From SAT2750 sp964476375 (GTDB lineage: Bacteria; Planctomycetota; Planctomycetia; Pirellulales; Pirellulaceae), in assembly GCA_964476375.1 (NCBI GenBank), contig CAYYZW010000251.1, positions 1-50,449 on the forward strand: a stretch of 50,449 nucleotides of DNA. Reading direction: 5' to 3'. Below, piece by piece: positions 1-8,364 of this stretch. The position numbers and the translations under genes are program-made. How positions within the stretch are numbered: the stretch's first letter is position 1; each line of letters begins with the position of its first letter. The notes below the pieces were generated by a model. It did no database searches. It saw only the letters and a program-made list of their open reading frames with translations, and was not told the origin of the DNA.

Positions 1-482
1 ATCTCCAGCCGGCCCTGGTCATCGATGTCAACCCAGCGAATACGGGCACCGGTCCGTTCAGCCAGCTGTTGCCAGGGAACAAAAATGGAGTGATGTTCCA
101 TCACCGTCAGCAGGATCTCGTCACCAGCAGAAATTTCTGCATCACCCCAGCTGCGTGCCACCAGATTAATTCCGGCAGTCGTCCCGGAGGTAAACAGGAT
201 CTCCGACGACTGCTGGGCATCGATTAGGCCGGCAACCGTCTCGCGTGATTGCTCGTAGGCCTCGGTGGTCTGTTCACTGAAAAGGTGGATGCCACGGTGC
301 ACATTGGCATAACAGGTTTCATCGATCCTGCGGATGGCCGCCGTCACCTGCCGGGGCCGTTGCGTACTTGCGGCGTTGTCCAGGTAGACCAGTGGCAGGC
401 CATTGTGGACTTCGCTTCCAAGGATCGGAAAATCCTCTCGTAGTTGTTCAGGATCCAGCACCTGGGTGGACAAATCGGACAT
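1..482 (-). CDS. sufS: SufS-type cysteine desulfurase, N-terminal part
   Basis: Partial gene running off the left edge; 160 N-terminal residues are visible. Reading the minus strand from the ATG at 482 gives YLDNAASTQRP, HRGIHLFSE, TSGTTAGINLVA and MEHHSIFVPWQ, the N-terminal signature of class V aminotransferases of the SufS/CsdA group. These PLP enzymes take sulfur from cysteine for Fe-S cluster assembly in the cytoplasm. The PLP lysine and catalytic cysteine lie outside the window. An in-frame GTG sits two codons upstream (488), but the ATG has a GAAAGG-like ribosome site at a better distance. The RNase HII-like gene ends 76 bp upstream on the same strand, so co-transcription is possible. 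A second, IscS/NifS-type desulfurase lies at 31834-32994. Confidence 0.88.
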   Translation of the reverse strand, partial: MSDLSTQVLDPEQLREDFPILGSEVHNGLPLVYLDNAASTQRPRQVTAAIRRIDETCYANVHRGIHLFSEQTTEAYEQSRETVAGLIDAQQSSEILFTSGTTAGINLVARSWGDAEISAGDEILLTVMEHHSIFVPWQQLAERTGARIRWVDIDDQGRLE

Positions 483-558
483 CCTCACGACCTTTCAGCA
501 ACAAGCGGGGCTGCTTTTCCAGTCTAGAAGGGGGCTCTTCAAGCCACAAGGTGCAGGG

Positions 559-1530
559 CTAGCGGCAGCGCCATAGCAGGTCATTATCAATATCAAGTAA
601 CTGCCGTGCCGCATCGATCGCCGCCGCAAAGCGACGTGCATCCTGGGGATAACCGGCCGTCGATTTCAGACCGGGCACCTGATCCTGCCAGAAGGAATTG
701 AAGGCCGCCATGGCAAGTTCCCGCAGGTACTTGGCAGTCATCGAGGCCAACGCCACCGGAAGGAATGATTCCCCCCCCACCGCAAATCGCACCTCCCGTC
801 GAAGGCCTGGAGGCCCCCAGCGATAACAACTCAATTCCCGACTCTCTCCATGAATCTCAACGAGATAATCAGGGAAATAATCCTGCAGCAAGGCAGCGTA
901 ACGATTACGTCCTCCATGCTTGTCACAATGCACCACCACCGGATGATCGGGGAAGCGGTCGAGGATGGAACGGACCAGCTCCAGGGATGTCCGGGAAAGT
1001 AACTCACCCTTGTTGTCATACATCCCAATCCCCTCGTTGAATTCTGCTGCTGTCAGCAGCCGGGCTGTCATGCTGACGATGCCAGTATCCTGATCCTCGA
1101 GCTTGGCAGCCAGTTGCTCGACCTGGCAACCAAGCTGTTCCCTGTCGGCATCGCGTGGCAGGCCTTCAGACAGATCGGCATACCAGGGAAGCGTGCTCAT
1201 CTGCCGGATTGCATCTGGCGAGAGCAGCTCAAGCAACTGCTGCCAGCTGGCCGCGATCCCTTTTTTCCCATGGGCAAGAGCGGTCAGCGGAAGAACTGCC
1301 TTCTCCAGCAAACCCAGGCCATTGCCCCTCTTGAAAACGGACTTCGAATCCGCAATCCAGAGTGCCGATCCAGTCGCGGTGGGGCGCCGACGGCTGAAGA
1401 TCCCGTCAAATGCCGGTCCGGGAAACTGGTCTTTCTCACTGTCCGGCACTGCCCAGGCGCTGGCCGCCACGGCCAACGGCCCATAATTCGGCCCGTAACC
1501 GGCCTCATCGACACCGACCAGGATGACCAT
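559..1530 (-). CDS. RNase HII-like protein, divergent (DEAGYGP type)
   Basis: 323 residues. The start VILVGVDEAGYGPNYGPL matches the first RNase HII block (DEAGRGP), followed by IADSKSVFKRG (the DSK block), VVVHCDKHGGRNRY (position of the third acidic residue) and GGESFLPVALASMTAKYLRE (the G-D-S...AASILAK block). Family members cut RNA in RNA-DNA hybrids with two metals held by D, E, D, D. Here the first three acids are visible and the fourth appears to be Glu. It is about 100 residues longer than ordinary RnhB, with a long insert before the CDKHGG block. I chose the ATG at 1530, after a GGAGAGG ribosome site, over the in-frame ATG at 1566. It follows the Ycf48-like gene by 51 bp. RNase HII ancestry is likely; activity is inference. 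Confidence 0.7.
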   Translation of the reverse strand: MVILVGVDEAGYGPNYGPLAVAASAWAVPDSEKDQFPGPAFDGIFSRRRPTATGSALWIADSKSVFKRGNGLGLLEKAVLPLTALAHGKKGIAASWQQLLELLSPDAIRQMSTLPWYADLSEGLPRDADREQLGCQVEQLAAKLEDQDTGIVSMTARLLTAAEFNEGIGMYDNKGELLSRTSLELVRSILDRFPDHPVVVHCDKHGGRNRYAALLQDYFPDYLVEIHGESRELSCYRWGPPGLRREVRFAVGGESFLPVALASMTAKYLRELAMAAFNSFWQDQVPGLKSTAGYPQDARRFAAAIDAARQLLDIDNDLLWRCR

Positions 1531-1581
1531 TGTCGCCTCTCCCCAGGGGACACCGACGGTCACCATCCCTGCCCACTCGCA

Positions 1582-4500
1582 TTACTCGAACAGGACAAGT
1601 CCCGCCTGTTGCCCGGCGCCGTCCAGGCGAGGCGACCACGATTGAAATCCTACGCCAGGAATCGTGCGTTGGACACCCATCGCCCAGACTGCCCGTGATG
1701 ATGGGGCGGCAGGAGCCAGCTCGTCCCAGGGAATGGCCAATTCCACTGTCCAGTCCGACGCGGTTTGATTCCGGGCGATGAACCAGCGGGGATTCCAGTG
1801 GATATCATTCCAGCATTTCTCTCGTCCCCAGCCACGGTAATCGACAGCCAGCCTGTAAAAGGTGACATAGTCACGGTCCATATCGAGCCAGAACTCGATC
1901 CGATCCGCTGCTGCCAGGTCTGCATCCCGCTGTCGAGGACCTTGCACGGCCGGGTAGGATATCCCGGTCGCCTTCTGGCAGCGGGCCGCCAGGTAAAGAT
2001 AGCTGGAATCAAACATGACCCAGGCGGTGGCCGGAAACTGCTCGTCATCCTGCAAAGGACTCTTCAGGTCCAGCGGTGTGGCGGCCTGCCAGCCCGGATC
2101 ATCCAGTATTCCATCCAGGTAGGGAGGGGTGGAGGCTCGCAGGCTACTGGCAATCGGCTTGGGGGGCAGGCCTCGTCCATGCAGAAACCAGAGCTCTGCC
2201 TGGGCGCACTGCCGCCAGGCGTCCCGGCGGGAAGAGACGACCTGGTGAAAAACCCGTTCCGCATCCCGCGGGGTGCCAAATTGCCGCTGGGCCACGGAAA
2301 GGGGAAAACGGAATTCCGGGGCAAGAAACAGCTCCGGCTGTTTCTCCTGGACGGTGCGGGCCACTTGGAGTGCCAGCCTGGCACGCTGGGTGGAGCCACC
2401 GTCGGTAACAGCAAACTGCCTGCTGACCTGGGACTGTGGCCGGGCAAACTGGGCTTGCCTGGCCTCTTCCCCCGGCTTCTCCCCGGCCTGGTCAGGCTGC
2501 TGCTCATCGATGGCCAAGGCGACCCGCTGCGTCTCCATGCCGGTATCCTTGCGCAACTGCCATGCCACCTCGCCACTGGCATAGTACTGCACCAGGTAGA
2601 CCTGGGCCGCTTCGACCAGGTCATGCTGGGGAAATCGTTCGACAAGGGCCACCAGGAGTTCGGCGGCCAGGTCCATGCGTCCTTGCTGGTGATACTGCCG
2701 GGCCAGTTGAAAGAGGATCTGCCCGCCATTATCGTTTGGCAGATGCCGAAGCATGTCATCAAGCTGCCCCACCAGGGAGACCGCCGGAATCGATCCCTGC
2801 AGACCCCGATCCACCAGTTGCTGCATATTCCGCCATTGCCTCGATACTCGCACCAGGGAATCGACATCGGCCGAGGCAGAGACTGAAATCTCTCGCCTGG
2901 CCTCGCCTCCCGGAGCAAGCTGAACTCCGGACATCATTCCCGAACCCTGTGCGATGGCCGGTTCATGGGAGGTGAGGAGCGTGAAACCAATCGTCTGGGA
3001 CATCTTCTCGAATTCCCGGACGGTCACGGCCCGGGCCCGGGCGGCATACTGGGATACAGACATCCCCAGTCGCGGAGCCAGCTGGGCAGTGTTGATCCGG
3101 ACCGCAGGCCTGCGTTCCATTTCCACTGCAAACAAACGCTTCACCTGCCAGCTTTCCAACCCCATCTCGCCAAGCTGTTCCGGGTACCAGGTCGGATCCG
3201 AAGCACGTTGTACCGCACTGCTGACAACGTGCTGGACAAGCTGCTGGACGGCACTGGAGGAGGCCCCAGAAGGTTCGGTCACCACCACGCTCGGACGCCA
3301 GGTCCGTATACTCTTGACCAGTTTTCGCTCGAGCAGCTTCCTCACAGATCCATCCACCGCCCGGTCCCAGTTAGCGAGCAATCGCTCTGGATTCACTGCC
3401 AGCTCCTCATTCAACCGTGGCACCGTGAAGACCTGCCCGGCACTGCTTCCACCGGCCACGCTGACCGATTCCTGCCAGCGAGCGAACATGTCCCCCTCAC
3501 CCCGCATCGGGGTGGTTACCAGCTGGGCCACTCCCAGGTATCCGTCGTTGCCCGAGAGCAGGGAAAAAAGCTCGTAGACGGTTGTCTCCTCGCTACTGAA
3601 CATTCCCATCACTGCTGCCCGCGTCCCCCCGCTCTGTTGCGGCTCCCAACTGGCCCCGCCGTCCCGCGTTGCGAGGATGGTTCCCAGGGATCCGACTGCC
3701 CAGCCATGCTCGGCATCCACAAAGCAGATTGCCTGGATCGGAAGTGACTGGCCTGTCTCCTGACGGTTCCAGCTCTGCCCCCCGTCGGCCGTGTGCAGGA
3801 CGATCGACCCTGGATTGCCTGCAATCCAGCAGTGGTTCCCAAGCACTGCGATCGAGCGAAAATCAAACTGGCTGGGTTTCTCCAGCGGCAGCGAGCCGGC
3901 CGGAGGATGCCAGTTCCGGCCGGCATCATGACTGACCGCCACCAGCCCGCCATCTCCCACCAGCCAGGCACGGTCGGGTCCAGCCAGCTTGAGTGAATTC
4001 AGCCTTCGCGTTCCCCAGGGAGGCTGGCCCTGTGACTCGGCCTTGACCTGGGTCACACGGGCAACCCTGCCTCCAACACCAATGGCCAGCCCGGCCGTGG
4101 CATCATAAAAATCCCCGGCCAGCCACGGCTGACGCGGTCCCTGTACCACCATGGCCCAGCTCTTGCCGCCATCCCGAGTGAGAAAAATTCCACTTGGATA
4201 GAGCGGGGAATTTTCACCGACTGCCCAGCCGTGAAGCGGATCGACGAAACAGACAGAATTCAGTCGTGGCAAACGGAGATTGGGCAAGCGAGTCCAACTG
4301 CGGCCCCCGTCCCTGGTTCGCAGCAGGATCCCCTGGGTCCGATGCGAGTAGGCACGGGTCCAGCCACCGACAATCCAGCCATGCTGGCGGTCGACAAAAT
4401 GGATCGATTCCAGTTTCCCCTGGACGCCACTTTCGCGACGCTGCCAGTGACGGCCACCATCGATCGTGTGCCAGAGAACTCCCCGGTCCCCAATCGCCCA

Positions 4501-4641
4501 TCCCTCGTCCTGGTCCAGGAAAAAAACGTCGGTCAGCTCGGCATCCTGCAGCCAGGATGCCAGCGGAACCGGGGGGGTTGCGGCCAGTGGACCGGTGGCA
4601 CAGAGGAAGACCACGATCGCGATTGTCCAGCATTTTCTCAT
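1582..4641 (-). CDS. secreted Ycf48-like / PIG-L-like / TPR / CBM9-like protein
   Basis: 1019 residues from the ATG at 4641 (an in-frame ATG at 4677 would precede the signal peptide). Residues 1-22 form a Sec signal. Residues about 25-340 hold six Asp-box-like repeats (TIDGGRHW, TRDGGRSW, TRDGGKSW, SHDAGRNW, TADGGQSW, TRDGGASW) with HGWAVG-type strands, as in Ycf48/HCF136-type propellers. Residues about 340-505 resemble a PIG-L/LmbE deacetylase (VTTPMRGEGD, RTWRPSVVVTEP, ASDPTWYPEQLGEMGLESW) but without its metal-binding HPDDE and HxxH motifs. Residues about 595-790 look like helical TPR repeats. The last 180 residues, from PYLDGILDDPGWQ, resemble a family 9 carbohydrate-binding domain. It is probably a cell-surface protein. 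Substrate and partners are unknown. Confidence 0.72.
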   Translation of the reverse strand: MRKCWTIAIVVFLCATGPLAATPPVPLASWLQDAELTDVFFLDQDEGWAIGDRGVLWHTIDGGRHWQRRESGVQGKLESIHFVDRQHGWIVGGWTRAYSHRTQGILLRTRDGGRSWTRLPNLRLPRLNSVCFVDPLHGWAVGENSPLYPSGIFLTRDGGKSWAMVVQGPRQPWLAGDFYDATAGLAIGVGGRVARVTQVKAESQGQPPWGTRRLNSLKLAGPDRAWLVGDGGLVAVSHDAGRNWHPPAGSLPLEKPSQFDFRSIAVLGNHCWIAGNPGSIVLHTADGGQSWNRQETGQSLPIQAICFVDAEHGWAVGSLGTILATRDGGASWEPQQSGGTRAAVMGMFSSEETTVYELFSLLSGNDGYLGVAQLVTTPMRGEGDMFARWQESVSVAGGSSAGQVFTVPRLNEELAVNPERLLANWDRAVDGSVRKLLERKLVKSIRTWRPSVVVTEPSGASSSAVQQLVQHVVSSAVQRASDPTWYPEQLGEMGLESWQVKRLFAVEMERRPAVRINTAQLAPRLGMSVSQYAARARAVTVREFEKMSQTIGFTLLTSHEPAIAQGSGMMSGVQLAPGGEARREISVSASADVDSLVRVSRQWRNMQQLVDRGLQGSIPAVSLVGQLDDMLRHLPNDNGGQILFQLARQYHQQGRMDLAAELLVALVERFPQHDLVEAAQVYLVQYYASGEVAWQLRKDTGMETQRVALAIDEQQPDQAGEKPGEEARQAQFARPQSQVSRQFAVTDGGSTQRARLALQVARTVQEKQPELFLAPEFRFPLSVAQRQFGTPRDAERVFHQVVSSRRDAWRQCAQAELWFLHGRGLPPKPIASSLRASTPPYLDGILDDPGWQAATPLDLKSPLQDDEQFPATAWVMFDSSYLYLAARCQKATGISYPAVQGPRQRDADLAAADRIEFWLDMDRDYVTFYRLAVDYRGWGREKCWNDIHWNPRWFIARNQTASDWTVELAIPWDELAPAAPSSRAVWAMGVQRTIPGVGFQSWSPRLDGAGQQAGLVLFE

Positions 4642-4748
4642 TGCATCTCGAGCACGAGGAAGGATCGCCCTGCCCACTCATGGCTTTTTTTTCGACGGCG
4701 GATTGTAACGAAAAGCGGAAGCTCAACCCAAGGCAGATTTTGATCGGC

Positions 4749-4757
4749 TGTTATAAT
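4749..4757 (+). promoter_or_regulatory. extended -10 promoter for the metallophosphatase
   Basis: TGTTATAAT at 4749-4757 is a perfect extended -10 element (TG-N-TATAAT). No good -35 is present, as is usual with extended -10 promoters. Predicted transcription start is near 4764, leaving a leader of about 37 bases to the ATG at 4801. Confidence 0.5.
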
Positions 4758-4800
4758 CAGGCATCCTGAACCAGCCCTCGTCGCGCGGGAGAACTGCAGC

Positions 4801-5730
4801 ATGAAAGATACCCATCTCGAGAATCCGCTTTCCCGACGGTCCCTGCTCGTGGAGGGAACGCTCTTGCTGGCAGGCTCTGGCCTGGCGATGTCCCAACTGC
4901 CACGGATCGTGGCCGGTGAGGAAACGCCCCGGCGCATTGCCCGGATTGGGATCGTGACCGACTCCCATTTCGCCGACCGGGACACCTCCGGGACCCGGCA
5001 TTACCGTGAATCGCTCACAAAGATGTCCGAAGCAGTAAAGAAGTTTACCGAAGCTCAGGTCCAGCTGGCCGTTGAACTGGGAGATTTCATCGATGCAGCA
5101 CCGACCGTGAAAGAGGAGATCGGCTACCTGAAATCCATCGAGAAGGTTTTTTCCCGTTGCCAGGTCCCCCGTCACTACGTCCTGGGAAACCACTGTGTCT
5201 ACACGTTGACCAAGGAGGAATTCCTGGCTCAGGTTCCTCAAAAGAAAAGTTTCTACTCGACCGACTTCGGGGAACTGCACCTGGTCGTACTGGATGCCTG
5301 CTTCCGAACCGACGGCGTGGACTACCAGCGTCAGAACTATGACTGGACCGATTCCAATATTCCCGCCAGGGAACTCGATTGGCTGGAGGCGGACTTAAAA
5401 AAGGCGACAAAACCATCCGTTGTTTTTGTACACCAGCGACTCGACGTGGAGGGCCATCACGGGATCAGAAATGCCGCAGCGGTCCGGCAGGTGCTGGAAA
5501 AATCAGGGGGCGTTCTGGCGGTCTTCCAGGGCCATAACCACCTCAACGAGCACCGCCAGATCGAGGGCATCCATTATGTCACGCTGGCAGCCATGGTGGA
5601 GGGAAGCGGCGCCCCGAACAACGGCTATTCCCTGCTGGACGTGCATGACAATGGCCTGCTGGCGCTGAGCGGGTTTCGTCAGCACACGGATAGAGAACTG
5701 CCGGCGAAAACGGATCCCCGGAAAGAATGA
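4801..5730 (+). CDS. exported calcineurin-like metallophosphatase
   Basis: 309 residues. SRRSLLVEGTLLLAGSGLA at residues 11-29 is a twin-arginine-type signal, so export in folded form is likely. The metallophosphoesterase motifs follow in order: VTDSHFAD (D-x-H), LGDFIDA (GD), LGNHC (GNH), FVHQRLD and QGHNHLNEH (GHxH). The family binds two metals and cleaves phosphoesters; the substrate cannot be read from the sequence. A GGGAGAA ribosome site precedes the ATG. glmM begins 10 bp downstream, so the two are probably co-transcribed, although one product is exported and the other cytoplasmic. Confidence 0.85.
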   Translation: MKDTHLENPLSRRSLLVEGTLLLAGSGLAMSQLPRIVAGEETPRRIARIGIVTDSHFADRDTSGTRHYRESLTKMSEAVKKFTEAQVQLAVELGDFIDAAPTVKEEIGYLKSIEKVFSRCQVPRHYVLGNHCVYTLTKEEFLAQVPQKKSFYSTDFGELHLVVLDACFRTDGVDYQRQNYDWTDSNIPARELDWLEADLKKATKPSVVFVHQRLDVEGHHGIRNAAAVRQVLEKSGGVLAVFQGHNHLNEHRQIEGIHYVTLAAMVEGSGAPNNGYSLLDVHDNGLLALSGFRQHTDRELPAKTDPRKE

Positions 5731-5740
5731 TAAGAAGAGG

Positions 5741-7090
5741 ATGATGGACGAACTGATTATCAGTGTCAGCGGTATGCGAGGAATCGTGGGAGGTTCCCTG
5801 ACGACCGAACACGTCTCGCGTTACGTGCGGGCTTTTGCCAGCACGCTTTCCCCCGGACCACTCGTGATCTCCCGGGACGGCCGTGCCAATGGTAGGCCGC
5901 TGATGGAGGTCGTCTGCCAGACCCTCCTGGGCCTTGGCCGCGATGTCCAGCTTGCCGATATCGCAGCCACGCCGACAACCGCCCTGCTCGTGCGGGAACA
6001 ACAGGCGGCCGGCGGCATCCAGGTCTCGGCGAGTCACAATCCACCGGAGTACAACGGTCTCAAGCTGCTGGCGCCCAGTGGCCGGATGCTTCCTGCAAGC
6101 GAGGGAGAAACCGTGCTCCAACGGTACCAGGAGGACCCTGCCTGCTCCCCTGCCGGCATACCGGGCACACAGGCCCTGATTGGCCATGCCAACTCCATCC
6201 ACCTCGAAAAGATCCTTGCAACGGTCGACGTCGACCGAATCAGTCAGCAGCAGTTCCGGGTCCTGCTGGACGCGAATCACGGGGCAGGAGCCCTGCTGGG
6301 GCGCCCGCTGCTGGAAGCACTCGGCTGCCAGCTGACGATTACAGGAGAAACACCGGACGGTCAGTTCAAGCATCCCGCCGAACCGACCGCTGCCAACCTC
6401 TCCCCGCTGATCGAGCAACTGGGGAAGGGAGAGTTTGATGTCATTTTTTGCCAGGATCCGGATGCGGACCGGCTGGCACTGATTGACCAGCAGGGACATT
6501 ACCTCGGCGAGGAACTGACGCTGGCACTCTGCCTGGACCATGTGCTTCCTGTTCGAGCCGGAGCCGCGGTCACCAATTGTGCCAGTAGCCGGGCATGCGA
6601 GGAGATTGCCAGTCGGCACGGGGTGCCCTTCTACCTGTCGGCAGTGGGAGAAGCGAATGTCGTGGACCGGATGCTTGAAAAGGACGCCTGTTTCGGTGGG
6701 GAGGGGAATGGTGGAGTGATTGATCCACGGGTGGTACTGGCACGGGATAGTTTTGTCGGCATGGCCCAGGTGCTGGATGCGATGGCCGCTCGGCAGCAGC
6801 CCCTCGGTGAGATCGCAGGCGGGTTACCCCGCTTCGAGATCCAGAAGGAGAAGGTCCCCCTGCCACCGGAACTGGTCGCCACTTTCTTTGAACGCCTCCA
6901 GGAAACCTTTCCCGGGGCCCGCACCAGTCACCTGGACGGCCTCCGGCTTGACTGGCCCGACCGCTGGCTTCTTGTACGGGCCAGTAACACCGAACCCATT
7001 GTTCGCTGCATTGCCGAGTCAAGCGAGGAGGGCATCGCCGGACAGCTCTGCAGCCAGGCCCAGGATCTGGCTCACCAGCTGGTGGATTAG
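5741..7090 (+). CDS. glmM: phosphoglucosamine mutase (phosphohexomutase family)
   Basis: 449 residues with all four phosphohexomutase signatures: VSASHNPPEYNGLK (phosphoserine loop), QDPDADRLALI (metal-binding loop), GEGNGGVI (sugar-binding loop) and RASNTEPIVR (phosphate-binding loop). The family moves phosphate between C6 and C1 of a hexose. The GEGNGGVI form is the one seen in Bacteroidetes and archaeal glucosamine mutases, hence glmM rather than pgm or manB, but specificity is inferred. It would supply GlcN-1-P for UDP-GlcNAc and cell wall synthesis. Two adjacent ATGs (5741, 5744) are possible starts; GAAGAGG just upstream fits the second better. The 3' end overlaps the convergent serS stop by four bases. 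Confidence 0.8.
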   Translation: MMDELIISVSGMRGIVGGSLTTEHVSRYVRAFASTLSPGPLVISRDGRANGRPLMEVVCQTLLGLGRDVQLADIAATPTTALLVREQQAAGGIQVSASHNPPEYNGLKLLAPSGRMLPASEGETVLQRYQEDPACSPAGIPGTQALIGHANSIHLEKILATVDVDRISQQQFRVLLDANHGAGALLGRPLLEALGCQLTITGETPDGQFKHPAEPTAANLSPLIEQLGKGEFDVIFCQDPDADRLALIDQQGHYLGEELTLALCLDHVLPVRAGAAVTNCASSRACEEIASRHGVPFYLSAVGEANVVDRMLEKDACFGGEGNGGVIDPRVVLARDSFVGMAQVLDAMAARQQPLGEIAGGLPRFEIQKEKVPLPPELVATFFERLQETFPGARTSHLDGLRLDWPDRWLLVRASNTEPIVRCIAESSEEGIAGQLCSQAQDLAHQLVD

Positions 7091-8364
7091 CCGATCTGGT
7101 CCTTGCCGACCCAGGGCCGGAGAACCTCGGGGACAAGAACCGTCCCATCCGCCTGCTGGTAATTCTCCAGGATCGCGATCAGGCCACGGCTAATGGCAAT
7201 CGCCGTCCCATTGAGTGTATGGAGCAAGCGGGTCCCCTTCTGCCCCTCGGTTCGGTAGCGGGCATCGAGCCGTCGAGCCTGGTAATCGGTGCAGTTGGAT
7301 GTACTGGTCACCTCTCCAAACTCCCCCCCGTCACCCCGTCCAGGCATCCAGGCCTCCAGGTCGTACTTCCGGTAAGCAGGGCCCCCCAGGTCTCCGGTTG
7401 CGGTGTCCACAACCCGGTAGGGGATTCCCAGCTGGTCAAAGAGGTCACATTCGAGCTGGCAGAAATGCTCAAGCATCTCCTCGCTCTGGTCCGGCAGGGT
7501 AAATGCAAACATCTCGATCTTGGTGAACTGGTGAACACGGAACAGGCCGCGAGTCGCCCGGCCGGCCGCCCCTGCCTCGGTACGGAAACAGTGGCTTATA
7601 CCGACCATTTTCAGTGGTAACTGAGCCGCATCGACAACCTGCCCGGCCAGCATTCCTCCCAGGGTAATCTCGGCCGTGGCAACCAGGTTCAGGTTGGTAT
7701 TTTCCACGCTGTAGATCTGTGTTTCCGGTCCCCGGGGAATATACCCTGTCCCCTGGAGAATCTCGCTGGCAGCCAGGTCGGGCGTGATCACCGGCTGAAA
7801 GCCATGCTTGACAAGTTCCCGGATCGCAAACTGCTGGAGTGCCAGTTCCAGCAGGACTGCCTCGTTCTTGAGAAAGTAAAAACCAGACCCGGCAATCCGG
7901 GCACCCGCCTCGAAATCAATCAGGTCATGTTTCTCTGCCAGCTCGACATGGTCGAGGATCGGAAAGTCGAAGACCGTTGGCTCGTGCTCTCCTCGCCGGA
8001 TCTCCAGGTTGGACTTGTCATCCTCCCCCAGCGGGGCATCCGGATGGGACATGTTGGGAATCCCTGCCTGCAGGACGGCAATCTGTTCATCCAGCTGGTC
8101 GTGATCTGCCTGGCGGCTCTCCTTCTGCTCACGCAGTTCCCGGCCCTGCCCCTTGCGGGCCTCACGCTCGGCATCATCCGCAGCCTGGCCAATCGACTTG
8201 GATACTTCGTTGGCCTGACGATTCAGCTCCTCCACTTCCTTGAGTATCTCACGCCGACGGATCTCCTGCTCGACCAGGTGCTGGACATCGACCTGGACAC
8301 CGCGGGCCTCGCAGTTCGTTGCCACCGCCCCGGCATTCTCGATTATGAATTTACGATCCAGCAT
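7087..8364 (-). CDS. serS: seryl-tRNA synthetase
   Basis: 425 residues, the normal length for bacterial SerRS. The N-terminal coiled-coil arm (about 30-105, ELNRQANEVSKSIGQA) that holds the long variable arm of tRNA-Ser is followed by the class II core: ISHCFRTEAGAAGRATRGLF (motif 2) and LHTLNGTAIAISRGLIAILE (motif 3). TATAEITLGG and FTKIEMF are usual SerRS blocks. The start is the ATG at 8364, which opens MLDRKFI as in other SerRS. It overlaps the end of the upstream M20 gene by 14 bases, so translation is probably coupled. An in-frame upstream extension to 8607 lies entirely inside the M20 gene and is not used. Confidence 0.96.
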   Translation of the reverse strand: MLDRKFIIENAGAVATNCEARGVQVDVQHLVEQEIRRREILKEVEELNRQANEVSKSIGQAADDAEREARKGQGRELREQKESRQADHDQLDEQIAVLQAGIPNMSHPDAPLGEDDKSNLEIRRGEHEPTVFDFPILDHVELAEKHDLIDFEAGARIAGSGFYFLKNEAVLLELALQQFAIRELVKHGFQPVITPDLAASEILQGTGYIPRGPETQIYSVENTNLNLVATAEITLGGMLAGQVVDAAQLPLKMVGISHCFRTEAGAAGRATRGLFRVHQFTKIEMFAFTLPDQSEEMLEHFCQLECDLFDQLGIPYRVVDTATGDLGGPAYRKYDLEAWMPGRGDGGEFGEVTSTSNCTDYQARRLDARYRTEGQKGTRLLHTLNGTAIAISRGLIAILENYQQADGTVLVPEVLRPWVGKDQIG

